Part shown: positions 11,960 through 22,448 of the stretch, in pieces
How positions within the stretch are numbered: position 1 is the stretch's first letter
Layout of the letters: each line of letters begins with the position of its first letter
NCBI RefSeq assembly: GCF_051622035.1
Contig: NC_135365.1
Location: forward strand, 11,264,001-11,328,000
DNA from: Arctopsyche grandis
Lineage: Eukaryota; Arthropoda; Insecta; Trichoptera; Hydropsychidae
Direction: 5' to 3'
DNA length: 64,000 nucleotides
Notes under the pieces: generated by a model
Database searches by the model: none
Seen by the model: the letters and a program-made list of their open reading frames with translations, nothing else
Told to the model about the DNA's origin: nothing
Position numbers and translations under genes: made by a program

Positions 11960-12269
11960 TGTTACGTGGGAGCATGGAAGAGAGTATCCACTGTCTAAGT
12001 GCATTCGTGGGTGAACAATACAAACCCCGGATTAGGCTAACGGGACTAGAATGGGGTGAGTGTGGGTAGACCCATGTGCCACACAATAGCCACGACAACG
12101 GATCGGGGATGCCATACTGGGCAACTTGTCCTTTATAAGGAGGTACACACGGTAGATCAAGTGTTCTGGAGTGAGTGGTGATCTCGTGTGGACCTTCTGA
12201 ATCGTTGAATACATGCTTTGAATCGACTTTGGCCTTTCATTTGGATCCTGAACCCACACCTACGCAACA
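11960..12269. mobile_element. Solo LTR with TATG target duplication
   Basis: Begins TGTTACGTGGG and ends CACACCTACGCAACA (TG...CA ends). It is flanked on both sides by TATG (11956-11959 and 12270-12273), a 4-base duplication typical of Ty3/gypsy-class insertions. Its 3' part (GACTTTGGCC...TTGGATCC...CCTACGCAACA) matches the LTR at 60768-61131, so both belong to one family. A TTTATAAGG box lies at about 12132. No internal retrovirus-like coding region adjoins it, so this is a recombined solo LTR. Confidence 0.8.
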
Positions 12270-12776
12270 TATGTAATAGTCTTCAAATAAGTTCTTCCGC
12301 AAAACGTGTCCAAGCCAACTTAAATGGGCTTCCAATTCCAATATACTATTTCGTCTTGATCTGGGGAGGAGACTCGGGAATATTAATGTAGTTTGAAGAA
12401 ATATTATGAATTTTAAAGAAATCGATTATTCGTTACAAAAGTTTAGCCAACAGAAATTAAAAATTATAAAGCATTTAGAACATTGCAATCTTTTAAAAAA
12501 AATAATTTTACCACACTAGCTGCATCTTTCACTACGATCTCTGAAACCACTCTACAATTCCACGATATGTACAGTATTTTCAAATGATTTTTTTGTTTAG
12601 TAATAATGTATTTTTAAATCTTTTTACAGTTTAATTTTTTTAATCTTACTGATGAAAATATATAAATAAAATAAATGTTTAAAAAAATAGTTCACTTTCA
12701 CATATGTACACAAATTTTACACAATTTTTGAACATATTTAAACCCTCCCCCCCCCCCCCCATTTAAGCCCTTTTAA
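12270..12776. other. Intergenic; poly-C tract
   Basis: No gene. A pure C run lies at about 12746-12760 just before a Helitron. Confidence 0.4.
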
Positions 12777-12984
12777 TCTAATATATAATTTCGAAAGAGA
12801 CTTCGTAAGTATCCAAGTATTGTTGGTTCGTAAATCCGTTACGTCATCGAACAAATGAATATTCAAATAAATTTAAATAAAATAAAACTATTCAAATGAA
12901 TTTAATATAATGTTTACTATTAGATTGGCCATGTTTAAGCGGTTTATATTACAAATACCGAGCGAAGCCGGGTAAAAACACTAT
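12777..12984 (+). mobile_element. Short Helitron, family 1
   Basis: TC start (TCTAATATATAATTTCG), GTTACGTCATC, GCCATGTTTAAGCGG, 3' hairpin GAGCGAAGCCGGGTAAAA and a terminal CTAT in place of CTAG. A second partial 3' end (GCCGGGTAAAAGCACTAT) follows at about 12998, separated by AT-rich filler. Confidence 0.7.
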
Positions 12985-14059
12985 ATATATTTATATGCCG
13001 GGTAAAAGCACTATATTTATATATTTATATTTATAATGCATATGAAATTTTTTTGTTTCGAAATACATACATAGTTGCATTTGTGCATACAATTACATAT
13101 GAACATACATTCATACTTACATATAAATAGATGTACATACTTACCAATACAATTAATATGCAACAAGTATCAAAATGCATTCTAGAAGCATTCCAAAGAA
13201 TACCCGGTTGACCTTCACCGTTAACAAGTCGTGACGTCATCGATTTCGGTGAAACCGATTGATAAACAAATATAAATACTTACATACATACATATATGTA
13301 TTAGACGTCTAGACGAGAATTCTCATAATCGAAATTTTCGATACGCATTTCGAAGTACGTATATTTACTATTACGTAGTATAAAGATACGCTTCGTGTTA
13401 ACCGAGTATATAGACGTACATATGTTATTTGATACTGCCAACTACATACATGAATATATGTATGTATGTATGTATGCCTTATGCTGAGGTGGCTCCCAAC
13501 CTGTTTTTAAGATTGCGTACCCTTGGCAGTCCACTTCTATAAATTGTATCTGCCCCTAACTTAAATACATAAAAGGAATTGGTATTGCGTTTTTCTTTTG
13601 AAACCTTATCATGAACCTATAGCTGTCGTATACATACATACATACATACATATGTGTGTACATAAGTTTCCTTAACCATCATTCCATATATGGCTATCGT
13701 ATTCGATTTATCAGTAAACTAATGCAGTTACTAAATACAATTTTTAAATCGAGTTTTAAAATGTAATACATACATATAATATATATTTGAATTGTGTCCG
13801 TAGAGATTTCAAAAAGGAATTTCAATATATGTAAGTATATTGTATTATATATTCGTAGGTATATGTGACAGTCCAAGTGTACATTTCGATCGTGAACTTG
13901 TTAGTTTGTTCATACATGGACCATTGAACACAAAAAAAAAACAAATTAACAAACGAACTAGATTTTTCATGCACAAACTATCGACTATAGAGAGTCTTTA
14001 ATTAATATTATGTATTAGATGTACTATGAGCATTTATAAGAATTTTAAAAAGGTTTTTG
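12985..14059. other. Microsatellite-rich intergenic DNA with one CAGTCCAAG end
   Basis: Several CATA/TATG microsatellites (about 13270, 13440-13480, 13630-13660). At 13870 a CAGTCCAAGTGTACATTTCG segment matches the terminal repeat of the TIR element at 60688-61694, but the partner end was not found. No gene. Confidence 0.4.
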
Positions 14060-14230
14060 AGCTCTTTTTCCTATTATGCTGTAACATTAGAATAATATAA
14101 TACTGTGATTACTAAAAAAATTAAATTAAAAATGTAAAATAGAAAATGATCAGTAGATCAGTAGCTATTAAAATAAATATAAGATGTATTGTGAACATAA
14201 TTTCGTAATAATAAAAAGCATTTAAAAATC
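14060..14230 (+). repeat. Interspersed repeat, inverted copy at 26.95-27.12 kb
   Basis: The segment beginning GAGCTCTTTTTCCTATTATG and running through GATCAGTAGATCAGTAGCTA to GATGTATTGTGAACATAATT reappears as its reverse complement at about 26945-27120 with few differences. It is noncoding and of unknown class. Confidence 0.55.
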
Positions 14231-14519
14231 AAAATCAATGCACAGACTATAAGGCATAGTTTCACAATCGTTTGTACCATCCAGACATTGTTGCATTAAG
14301 ATAACTTCTTAACAAAGTTATAACTTGACTTCCAAGACTTTGATTTTAAAAATGTCTAGTATTTTTATTTAAAAACCTAAATCTAAAAGGCCCGCAATGC
14401 TTTTCATTGCTGGAAATTATAATAATACATTTTTTCTGCCCTTCAAAGATGTGGATTTATTTACAATTCATTATACATATGTATGTACACTAATTTTAAT
14501 TATTCTGCTTAGTTCAACT

Positions 14520-14860
14520 GTCGCTTAATTTCAATGTGTGACGTCACGGTATCGCATTCCCGACTCTTGTCACGTTAAAAGTCCATACGATTACGACGTG
14601 CCGTAATTCGAGCCTTCGCCATCAATCACCAGAAAAACCTTCGCAACGTTTTGGAGAGTTTTAGCTAATGAAAATTTCGCATAATTGGTCCATATACCAC
14701 GTAGCGGCCTAGACGAGCGTCAGGTGGGAAAGTGTGGGGTAACAAATTTTCCGGAAAAGCGTCCGCGACCTCAGGTCGTTGTCGTCATTTTCGTATGAAA
14801 ATTACGAGAGCGTGATCGTTCGGCGACAACATTTGTTTTTAATGGGAATTAAGCCGAGAG
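14520..14860. promoter_or_regulatory. CpG-rich island, possible promoter or 5' exon of unknown gene
   Basis: This 340-base stretch is far richer in G+C and CpG than its surroundings. It contains GTGACGTCAC (CRE-like) near 14539 and motifs such as GCGTCCGCGACC. No long frame is present, so a promoter, untranslated first exon or regulatory element is more likely than coding sequence. No TATA box was placed. Confidence 0.3.
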
Positions 14861-14989
14861 CTATACATACATACATATATGTACATATTTCATGGTTTAA
14901 ATCACTATTATTATTCATATATGCGGCTTAATTTAAAATGACATGTGCACTTAAATTTCAACACGATAAAATGACGCAGACTTCATGAA

Positions 14990-16025
14990 TGAATATAAAA
15001 ATAAAGTAAAAATTGAATTTAAACCGAGTTGAGATTATGCGAGTGGCTTGGACCAAGTAATTTGGATTTAGATTGTAATTTGGATTATAATGTTTCGTAG
15101 AAACTATTGTGTTATTTTTCTGTAATTTTTGTTTTTTTTTTTTGCAATTCCGACTAAAGCTTATCAGATAGGTACCCATTTATCGCTCACTGGAGATCCA
15201 ACCGAAGAGTCAACCATCAGCTGGTGAATTAGTTGTTGTTGAAAGACAAATTATATTTTTTATCCATACACTAATTAGAAAATTAGTCCCTGTCGTGTCA
15301 TTTTTGAATATGTACCTATGTACATATATTTCCGGTCTCCGTCACGGGCCCGAATGTGAAACGCCCGAAAACGCAAATATCGGAAGGCAAAGATCGAAAA
15401 TCGAAAGATCTTAAGTCGAAAGATCAAAAAAAAGGGTGCATGGTAAACGGTACATACTCACGTACATACTCACTTAATTTTCGCGAGCAGGATACAACAG
15501 GAACAAGAGGAACAGGCTTTTCCTCCCGTATTAATGTGCGCACGCAGAATAGCAGAAAGAATGCGCATACATAATACGCAGACCAGAGAGATGTAATAAT
15601 AATAGAAGGGCCCTTACGAATAAATAATTGTTGTCAATTTTACGTGGTACGTCTCTATAAATACGCTACATCGCACGTAATACAATCGGATCAATTTACT
15701 TATAAAAATGTATCCCATGTTGTTAATTGTGTGTTTTTGAATATATTGTGCAATTTTTACCGATGCTTGCCCATCTTGCGAGTAATATAAACAAACAGAG
15801 AAGTTTTTATCGGACATACGTCGAGCACCAAGCGTCAAATACGACTGATGCTAAAATTATTTAGATCTGTTCGTGGACAGAATGTCACTTGACAACAATA
15901 TAACATCTAAAGCCACTTCTATTAATATTATATTATAAAAAAAATGAATTTCAAAATTTATAATGATTTAAACCGAGTTGAGACGACGCGAGTAGCTTGG
16001 ACCGAGTAACTAGGACGTTACTCGC
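14990..16025. repeat. Composite repeat with direct-repeat ends
   Basis: ATTTAAACCGAGTTGAGA...GCGAGTGGCTTGGACC at about 15010 recurs at 15968 as ATTTAAACCGAGTTGAGACG...GCGAGTAGCTTGGACC, bracketing about 950 bases. Inside are the modules shared with 2080-2665. Related TTGGACGCTACTCGC / ACTCGTCCAAGCTACTTAG pieces occur at 35025 and about 35950. Probably an old transposon. No intact ORF. Confidence 0.45.
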
Positions 16026-17056
16026 AGTAATTGCTAATAACGTCTAATAATAATCCGCAGGAAAGTGATATTTGACGGAGAAAGTGAACATGTTATAAAC
16101 ATTTCATCGACTTCAAACTACCCAAAAGTTTGAGGATAACTTTGAGCAGAAATACAATCTACCTCAAAGATTATGTTGAGGAAATGTGACAACAATTGAA
16201 TTCTGTCCTAATTCACAGATACAAATAAACACAAAATTTTCTACATTTTGATATTCTCAATTCCACATTTTTACAATTGGAAGTATTGATGATTTTTATT
16301 CACAATGGACACAGTTTCATAGTAACGATACAAAGTTTCCCGAAATATCACTCTATTTTATTAAAATACACTTTAATTATAGTCGAAAAATACAATTTAG
16401 TGACGCACACACACACACACGCACACATCTGCATATGTATCTACATAGGTCACATTTTCATTAACTTAATTATATTAACGTCGACGATATGATTTATTAG
16501 AAGGAATTTTTTGAATTAAATTATGAAAAGGTATATGAATGTACATACACGTAGACACCCAAAAAAAATGTAATGAAAAACAATGGTTTTTTGATCGACT
16601 TGTGATAAATGCAGATGAGTTTTTTTTCGTATCATTGAATGGTGATTATATCCCTGTGGTTAAAGTACAACTTTGTCATCGACACATGCTGTAACTATTC
16701 ATATTATTTGCATATAAAATTTCCATAGTTTATATACTCATACATATGTGTTATACACAAAGGAAATGTGATATTACACATTTAATAATTATTTATGAAT
16801 GTTTATTTTTTACATGATAATTATTTATAAATGATTTGTAGAACTGGTGTAATGCCGTTCTTTGTACAATTGTCAAATAAATAAATTAAGTAATAAACTT
16901 GGTCATACAAATCATTTTAATCGCTCTTTTACAATGTTGCAAACCTCAAGTGTATCTATCTGCCTATAATTTAAAATATATTATGTTACTTAGTGTTTTA
17001 TCGATATTTAAATATTGTAATCATTGCTTGATAATAATAATAAGAATGTATAATAT
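16026..17056. other. Intergenic, nothing recognised
   Basis: AT-rich. A short CA microsatellite lies at about 16406-16428. No supported gene. Confidence 0.35.
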
Positions 17057-17205
17057 TGGTTTTTCATTCCAAATTCACCCTTTTTCATTTCAAATTCACC
17101 CTTTTTACTATGCTTTTTCATTTCAAATTGACATTGAAAAGGGGTCAATGTGAAATGAAAAAGGTTTGATTCGAAATGAAAAAGGGTCGATTTGGAATGA
17201 CAAAC
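17057..17205. repeat. Foldback made of a short inverted minisatellite
   Basis: Two forward copies of a TTTTTCATTTCAAATTCACCC-like unit (about 17060-17125) face two reverse-complement copies (about 17140-17203), for example GAAATGAAAAAGGGTCGATT. The unit is about 22 bases. Transcripts across it would fold into a stem. Confidence 0.6.
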
Positions 17206-18230
17206 CTGTATAAGATTGTTAGAGTGGGATTAAACTAAGATCGATATTTTTTAATAAATATAATTGCAATTGTTTAAATAAAATTCAACCATTGAAATTA
17301 TTAGTCGAAACGTATTTATTATTAATTTGAAGGAATTAGAATTTGAAATAGATGAAATAAATTTGTAACTTTATCATTACATGTTTGATGTTTTCGGAAA
17401 TAAATATAATAAAGTGCCGATAGATGGTATTATTTATTAGATTTATTAAATTAATTATATATTTAAAGTGCTAATTTAAGCTTTGAAGCTTTCGTAAAGT
17501 TTATTATGGGTGGTAATCGATCTCACATTTTAAATATTTAATAAAATCGATTACCAATTTTTATACGTGGTTTTTTTTTAAATAATACATTATTTATTTT
17601 ATACATAGATGTCACTAAAAACTGCAAAGTTTTTAATTAAATTTTAAAAAATTAACTAAATGTATAGATTTTATCTAGCTTCTTATCTTAAATTTTAGAA
17701 AAAAATGATAAAATAGTTTTTTTATACATTATAATGACCTTCATTATAAAATTATCGAAATAATTTACACAGCTCGATATCAAGATTTAGAGATATTTTA
17801 AATGTAAAATACCGTGTTTGAAATTATTCACAATATCTTGCACCTCAGTGGATAATGTATTTGTATATTATATTGTATAGCACCTCCTCAATGACGCATT
17901 AAAATGATACATACATACATATGCTATCGGTATTGTGTTAACGTTTTCGTCATAGTCTCGACAAATAAATATTTGAACGTTCTTAGAAGACAAAATCACT
18001 TTGCTTTATGATAACGAATGTTTAACGCCAACCGGCATGATGGACGTCTAAATCCTTCAACATACATTTTTTACGAGACGTGCGTCTTCAGAAATAATTT
18101 TCAGTCGTGTTTCATCAGACGAAGAAGACCAGAGAAGATACGTCTTATATTTTCCATAATCACTTGGTAACTATTTGCCTGCTGATCGAAATTAATCGTT
18201 CTTACCGTCTCTGGGTACACTTGTCCAATA
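17206..18230. other. Intergenic, upstream of the first cysteine-repeat gene
   Basis: AT-rich with no supported feature. No copy of the promoter block seen at the 22-39 kb genes was found here. Confidence 0.35.
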
Positions 18231-18554
18231 ATGGATTTAAACTTATCTATTGTGGCATACTTGAGTTTCTATTTGACAATAGTGGATGGAAGGACAGTCA
18301 TAGAAGCTCCAGTCCAATGCCGCGAAGGACAAAAACCAGACACGCATGGACAATGTAGAAATGTTTGGGGAGAAACAGAAGTGAAAGAATCAATCATATG
18401 TCCCGAAGGAAAATTGCCTGATGCGAACGGAAATTGCGAGCTAAATATACCACTTTGTCCAACTGGACAAACAATGGACACTGGTGGCAAATGTCAACCA
18501 AAGTATAATTTTTTTTTTAGTTTAATAAAATTCTTCACCAGTATTCGATATTAA
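18231..18554 (+). CDS. Secreted cysteine-repeat protein, three modules, 107 aa
   Basis: A leader of about 20 residues (MDLNLSIVAYLSFYLTIVDG) is followed by RTVIEAPVQC, the same linker as in the 20.4 kb gene. Three modules follow: CREGQKPDTHGQC, CPEGKLPDANGNC and CPTGQTMDTGGKC. Each module holds two cysteines 11 residues apart around a P-D-x-x-G-x-C core, suggesting one disulphide per module. The last dozen residues (after CQPK) are hydrophobic and low-complexity. They may be read-through of a splice donor (AAGTATAAT at about 18500), so the true 3' end is uncertain. The protein is presumably extracellular; its function is unknown. Confidence 0.7.
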   Translation: MDLNLSIVAYLSFYLTIVDGRTVIEAPVQCREGQKPDTHGQCRNVWGETEVKESIICPEGKLPDANGNCELNIPLCPTGQTMDTGGKCQPKYNFFFSLIKFFTSIRY

Positions 18555-19265
18555 ACGAAAAAAATATTATAATATATTAGTATTTGCTGAAAATTTATGT
18601 AGGTTTTTATATAATACAATATATGTATTTATACGCATATGTATATGTATGTCATATTTAATAAAATATTGCATATGACAACATTTTTTATTTATCTTGA
18701 TGCAATTTTAATTTCCAACGAAGGCATGATTGTGCTTTTTCGCAATTTTCAGAATAAAAATAAAAAAACAAAAGCAGAAATACATATATGATTAAAAAAA
18801 ACAAAATAAAAAATAAAAATATCTGTAAAAAAAGTTTTTTAAAAACATACCTCTTCTATAATTTGTACCTATATAAAATTATTATTGTGAATAAAAATAC
18901 TAATAATTTTATTTTACTACCGCCATCTATGTTTAAAACTAATAAACAAACGGAGGATAGACTTCAACGACTATATCACCGGGCAGATTTAAAACGCGTC
19001 TTACACGATATTTTTGCACCATCGTAATGGCGGAGGATCCACTTACTTATATTCATGACCAAAATGAGCAAAGTATGAAAACGATCGGATAAGAGGCAAA
19101 CTTTTTCCTGAATTGTAATCGTAAGTGAAACGTAAAGGAGGTATGTAAAAAAAGAACATAAGAAAAAAATAAAAAAAATCAAATTAATAGAATACATAGT
19201 ATGTCTTGCATCCACAGCCAGCACTGATGTATAAGAAACAGCCGTAAATACAAAAAAAATCCCGG
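18555..19265. other. AT-rich intergenic DNA
   Basis: Only short lysine/asparagine-rich frames of the kind AT-rich DNA gives by chance. Confidence 0.4.
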
Positions 19266-19475
19266 TGAGGCCCAAATGGAAGAGAGAAGTTCAAAGCTCC
19301 ACTCACACATACATAACATTCAACGATGAAAATAATGATGAGCGCAGGCTACCAGACAAATATAATATATTATGCGAGGCCAAATAGAAGAGAGAAGATC
19401 AAAATTCCACTCATATTACATCATAGCCGATTATGAAAATAATGGTGATAGGTGATAATCAGACAAATAAGTTAA
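19266..19475 (+). repeat. Tandem duplication, about 110-base unit, two copies
   Basis: GAGGCCCAAATGGAAGAGAG...GAAAATAATGATGA...CAGACAAATA (from 19266) is followed by GAGGCCAAATAGAAGAGAG...GAAAATAATGGTGA...CAGACAAATA (from about 19376). Noncoding. Confidence 0.6.
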
Positions 19476-19604
19476 AATAATCGCCGATAAACCACGCTCA
19501 ATGAGATGGAAAATATCACATTCAGGCACGGCAGAAACGATTTTATATATGTATGTATATTATAGTACAATGAAGCAAATTGACATTAAACACTAATATA
19601 AACG

Positions 19605-19790
19605 TATTGTATGTCCATTTTTGAATTTGTATCGAATTTTAAGTTTATAGATACTGGAATAGTTAAGGTTTTTCATTTCAATATAATTTATGTATACCCC
19701 ATAAATTACCTTGAAAAGAAAAACCTGAATTGTTCCAGCATCTAAAAACTGAAAATCGATACAAATTCGAAAATGGACATAAAACATCTG
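19605..19790. mobile_element. Foldback MITE, about 185 bases
   Basis: The left arm (TGTCCATTTTTGAATTTGTA at about 19612, continuing to TAATTTATG at about 19692) is complementary to the right arm (CATAAATTACCTTGAAAAG to TACAAATTCGAAAATGGACA, ending about 19782), at roughly 85-90 % by eye with almost no loop. Frames inside it are artefacts. Confidence 0.65.
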
Positions 19791-20339
19791 TGCACAAAGC
19801 CATCGATATGTATTATATGTTTAGGTATTTACTAGTATCCAGGTGTACTCATTCGTGCACTCGATAAAAAGTGATAAAAAAGAGAAAAAAAAACTCGGTT
19901 GACAGACTGCGCATGCGCATTATAAGTTTAAAGTCTTTACGAACAATCAGTTTGACGAGTTTGACGACATATACATATGTATATATAACATTTTATATAC
20001 ATATACATACATATGTGGTTGATATTTCAATACCTATATATGTATTTACTATTGAAATTATATGTATAAGATTCTAACTTGCTTTACAGCAAATTTATTT
20101 TACAGCTTTCCGCTTTAAAAAAATAAAGCAATTAAAAAATATGCATAAATATTTACATATATAGCCGTTACGTGTATTCAACTACTGCATTGCGCTAAAA
20201 AAGCAAAAATAAATCAAAATATAAGATGAAAAAAAAAAAAAAAACACCGTAATCTCAGTTGAAAATCTAATTAAAAACAAAAATTATCTCGCTTCACACA
20301 ATTTTACAACATTTAAAATTTATTGTTTAGCTTAATAGC

Positions 20340-20432
20340 ATATTATAAATATAAGGTGTCAAGAGAAGCTCGACTATATTTATTGTAAACCTCCTACTAT
20401 CTGGATCATTCTTGATAATAAAACTGACCGCG
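20340..20432 (+). promoter_or_regulatory. Core promoter of the 20.4 kb gene
   Basis: TATAAATATAAG at 20343-20354 is a good TATA box about 85 bases before the ATG, giving a likely start of transcription near 20375. The GCCCTAT block of the MSSK genes is absent. Confidence 0.4.
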
Positions 20433-20948
20433 ATGTTGTTTTTGAAGATTGTTCTCGGTCTCTCCGTAGTTACATACGCGAATTCGGGAATAATATGTCC
20501 CGGAGGAGGAAACCCTGATGCTAATGGAAACTGCGGTACAGTATGGACCAGAACCGTAATTGAAGCTCCTGTGCAATGCCCAGATGGTCAAAAACCAGAT
20601 TCTTATGGAAACTGCAGACCAGTATGGGGTAGGACTGTCATAGAAGCTCCTGTGCAGTGTCCAGATGGTCAAAAACCAGATTACAATGGAAACTGCAGAC
20701 CAGTATGGGGTAGAACTGTTATAGAAGCTCCTGTGCAATGTCCAGATGGTCAAAAACCCGATGGCAGTGGAAATTGTAGACCAGTGTGGGGAAGGACTGT
20801 CATAGAAGCTCCCGTGCAATGTCCAAATGGTCAAAAGCCCGATGTTAATGGAATATGTAAACCAATCTTTAATATAATGGAAGCACTTGTTCAAAAGTGT
20901 CCAGAAGGTCAGTTACTCAGTGTTCAAGGAAAGTGCAAACCTGTGTAA
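20433..20948 (+). CDS. Secreted cysteine-repeat protein with near-identical 27-residue repeats, 171 aa
   Basis: I take the ATG at 20433 (MLFLKIVLGLSVVTYANSG, a clean signal peptide). The in-frame codon upstream at 20412 is TTG. After one CPGGGNPDANGNC module come three nearly identical 27-residue units, WGRTVIEAPVQCPDGQKPD..GNCRPV (81 bases each). A partial leading unit and a fourth, divergent one (CPNGQKPDVNGIC) flank them, and the protein closes with CPEGQLLSVQGKCKPV. DNA identity between the units is high, so they arose by recent tandem duplication. Each module offers one cysteine pair. The alternating TVIEAPVQ strand-like linker suggests a rod-like chain of small disulphide loops. The family function is not known to me. 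Confidence 0.85.
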   Translation: MLFLKIVLGLSVVTYANSGIICPGGGNPDANGNCGTVWTRTVIEAPVQCPDGQKPDSYGNCRPVWGRTVIEAPVQCPDGQKPDYNGNCRPVWGRTVIEAPVQCPDGQKPDGSGNCRPVWGRTVIEAPVQCPNGQKPDVNGICKPIFNIMEALVQKCPEGQLLSVQGKCKPV

Positions 20949-21006
20949 ATTTATATATTTATGCTTCTTTGCGAATTTAAAATGCCTATAGCTATAATAT
21001 AATATA

Positions 21007-21202
21007 CTAGTGTCTTTGCCTGGTTTTGCTCGGTATTTGTAACAAATATACCACCAATTAAATATGACCTATCTAATGGTAAACATTTTATTAAATTCAT
21101 TTGAATAATTTTATTTTGTTTAAATTTATTTGAATATTCATTTGTTTTTCTAAGAACCAACAATAGTTGCATACAAAGTCTCTTTTGAAATTATATATTA
21201 GA
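21007..21202 (-). mobile_element. Short Helitron, family 1, minus strand
   Basis: On the minus strand it starts TCTAATATATAATTTCAA at 21202 and ends CACTAG at 21007, with a damaged 3' hairpin (GAGCAAAACCAGGCAAAG). It lies 58 bases after the stop codon of the 20.4 kb gene. Confidence 0.7.
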
Positions 21203-21359
21203 TAATATATGTGTATGTTAGTTTAGTAAGTAAACATTTGACTGTGTAATGTGTAAATATGTTTTTAGATAAAATAAAATAAGTAAAATAATTATTGTAA
21301 AGTGATGTTATAAATAAATTTATCATATTTTGTTTAATTTATATAAATTTTAAAACCCG

Positions 21360-21860
21360 TGACCCGTGAGAAAGTAAGTGATAGAACGATGTTTTTCATT
21401 ATCGAATCATGTTTTTTATATTTCCTATATTCCTCAAATACATAGATAAAGTCATGGTCTGGTCACATCCGAATTATTTTCGATTTTCATACTCTTTTTA
21501 TAGATATAGTAACTGCATAATAATGAAAGAAGAACTAAAATTGCACGACATTCCGAGAAATTAAGTGGGAGAACGATTGTGTAAATCTACATATGTTTCA
21601 TTATCGAATTATGATTTTTATACTTCTTATATTCCTCAAATACATAGATAGATAAAGTCATGGGCTTTTCACATCCGAATCCTTTTTATTAAGTCCCAAA
21701 TTTCATAATCTTTTTATAAGTATAGTTAAATTGTGGTTAAGAACTGTATGATAATGAAAGAAGTACATATATAAAACTGCACATTCGACAACTGAGAAAG
21801 TAAGTAAGAGCATAATTGTGTTCTTTTGAGATGGAACTTTGTAAATCTGATATTATCTTT
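21360..21860 (+). repeat. Tandem repeat, about 190-240-base unit, two and a half copies
   Basis: GAGAAAGTAAGTGATAGAAC (21368), GAGAAATTAAGTGGGAGAAC (about 21555) and GAGAAAGTAAGTAAGAGCAT (about 21789) begin successive units. These share TTCATTATCGAAT, TATTCCTCAAATACATAGATA, AAAGTCATGG and AATAATGAAAGAAG. Noncoding. Related pieces occur at about 62160. Confidence 0.55.
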
Positions 21861-21974
21861 TCCTCTATAATATGAGATCAGATCAATATATCAACGGGGA
21901 ACCCCTCTTGTATATTATACTATATGTACATATAATATTTATACGACTATAAATATTGATTTTCATTAAAATTA

Positions 21975-22060
21975 TGTTTTTTTTTAATTTTCCAGTAAAA
22001 TTGATTGTGATTGAATTTCATTGACATTCAGGGTTACCAGATTTTCATACAATTTCATGC
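21975..22060 (+). promoter_or_regulatory. Upstream conserved block of the MSSK gene family
   Basis: AAAATTGATTGTGATTGAAT...TTCAGGGTTACCAGATTTTC is one of at least five related blocks (others at 27175, 29915, 34885, 39070 plus and 54640 minus). Each lies a few hundred to about 1600 bases before an MSSK promoter or its relic. Its repeated retention suggests either a shared upstream element or simply the extent of the ancestral duplication. Confidence 0.45.
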
Positions 22061-22309
22061 CCAATGAAATACATACGGTGGTATAATATATATTCATATT
22101 TATGTAATTGGTTGCTTCCTTTGAGAGTGAATGCCTCGTCTTTCAATTTTGGGAATACGCATAGTCCCAAAGAATATTCCAAAAATTTAAACTATAATTT
22201 GTAGAGGCATTTAAAATCCTCACCAATCGTTCAGCTTCTTATGAACAAATCCTTGCGATAATAAAAACAACATTATACATTGCCAAGTATGTAATATCAT
22301 ATCCCAGAG

Positions 22310-22448
22310 AGTTATGGTAGCCCTATCTAAGATCGAGATGGGATATTATATAAAATGCCACAGCATTGTAATATTAGAGCAAACTCAAGAGCAACCACAG
22401 ACGTTATCCCTTATTCAGGACTAATCTGGCTTGATTACGTTGATCGTA
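22310..22448 (+). promoter_or_regulatory. MSSK-family promoter and 5' UTR, copy 1
   Basis: GTTATGGTAGCCCTATCTAA, then the TATA box TATATAAAATGCCACA (22347-22362), then a 5' UTR containing AGAGCAACCACAGACGTTAT. The same string order is found before 24698, 30364, 36200 and 39389. Transcription probably starts near 22376, about 70 bases before the ATG. Confidence 0.65.

Noticed and set aside
12032-12259. Minus-strand frame of 75 codons
   Set aside because: Lies within the solo LTR at 11960-12269.
18788-19027. Lysine/asparagine-rich frame of 79 codons
   Set aside because: AT-rich low-complexity, no leader or neighbour relation.
20406-20894. Minus-strand frame of 162 codons over the 20.4 kb gene
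   Set aside because: Antisense shadow of the 81-base repeats. The plus frame has the signal peptide, TATA box and conserved modules.
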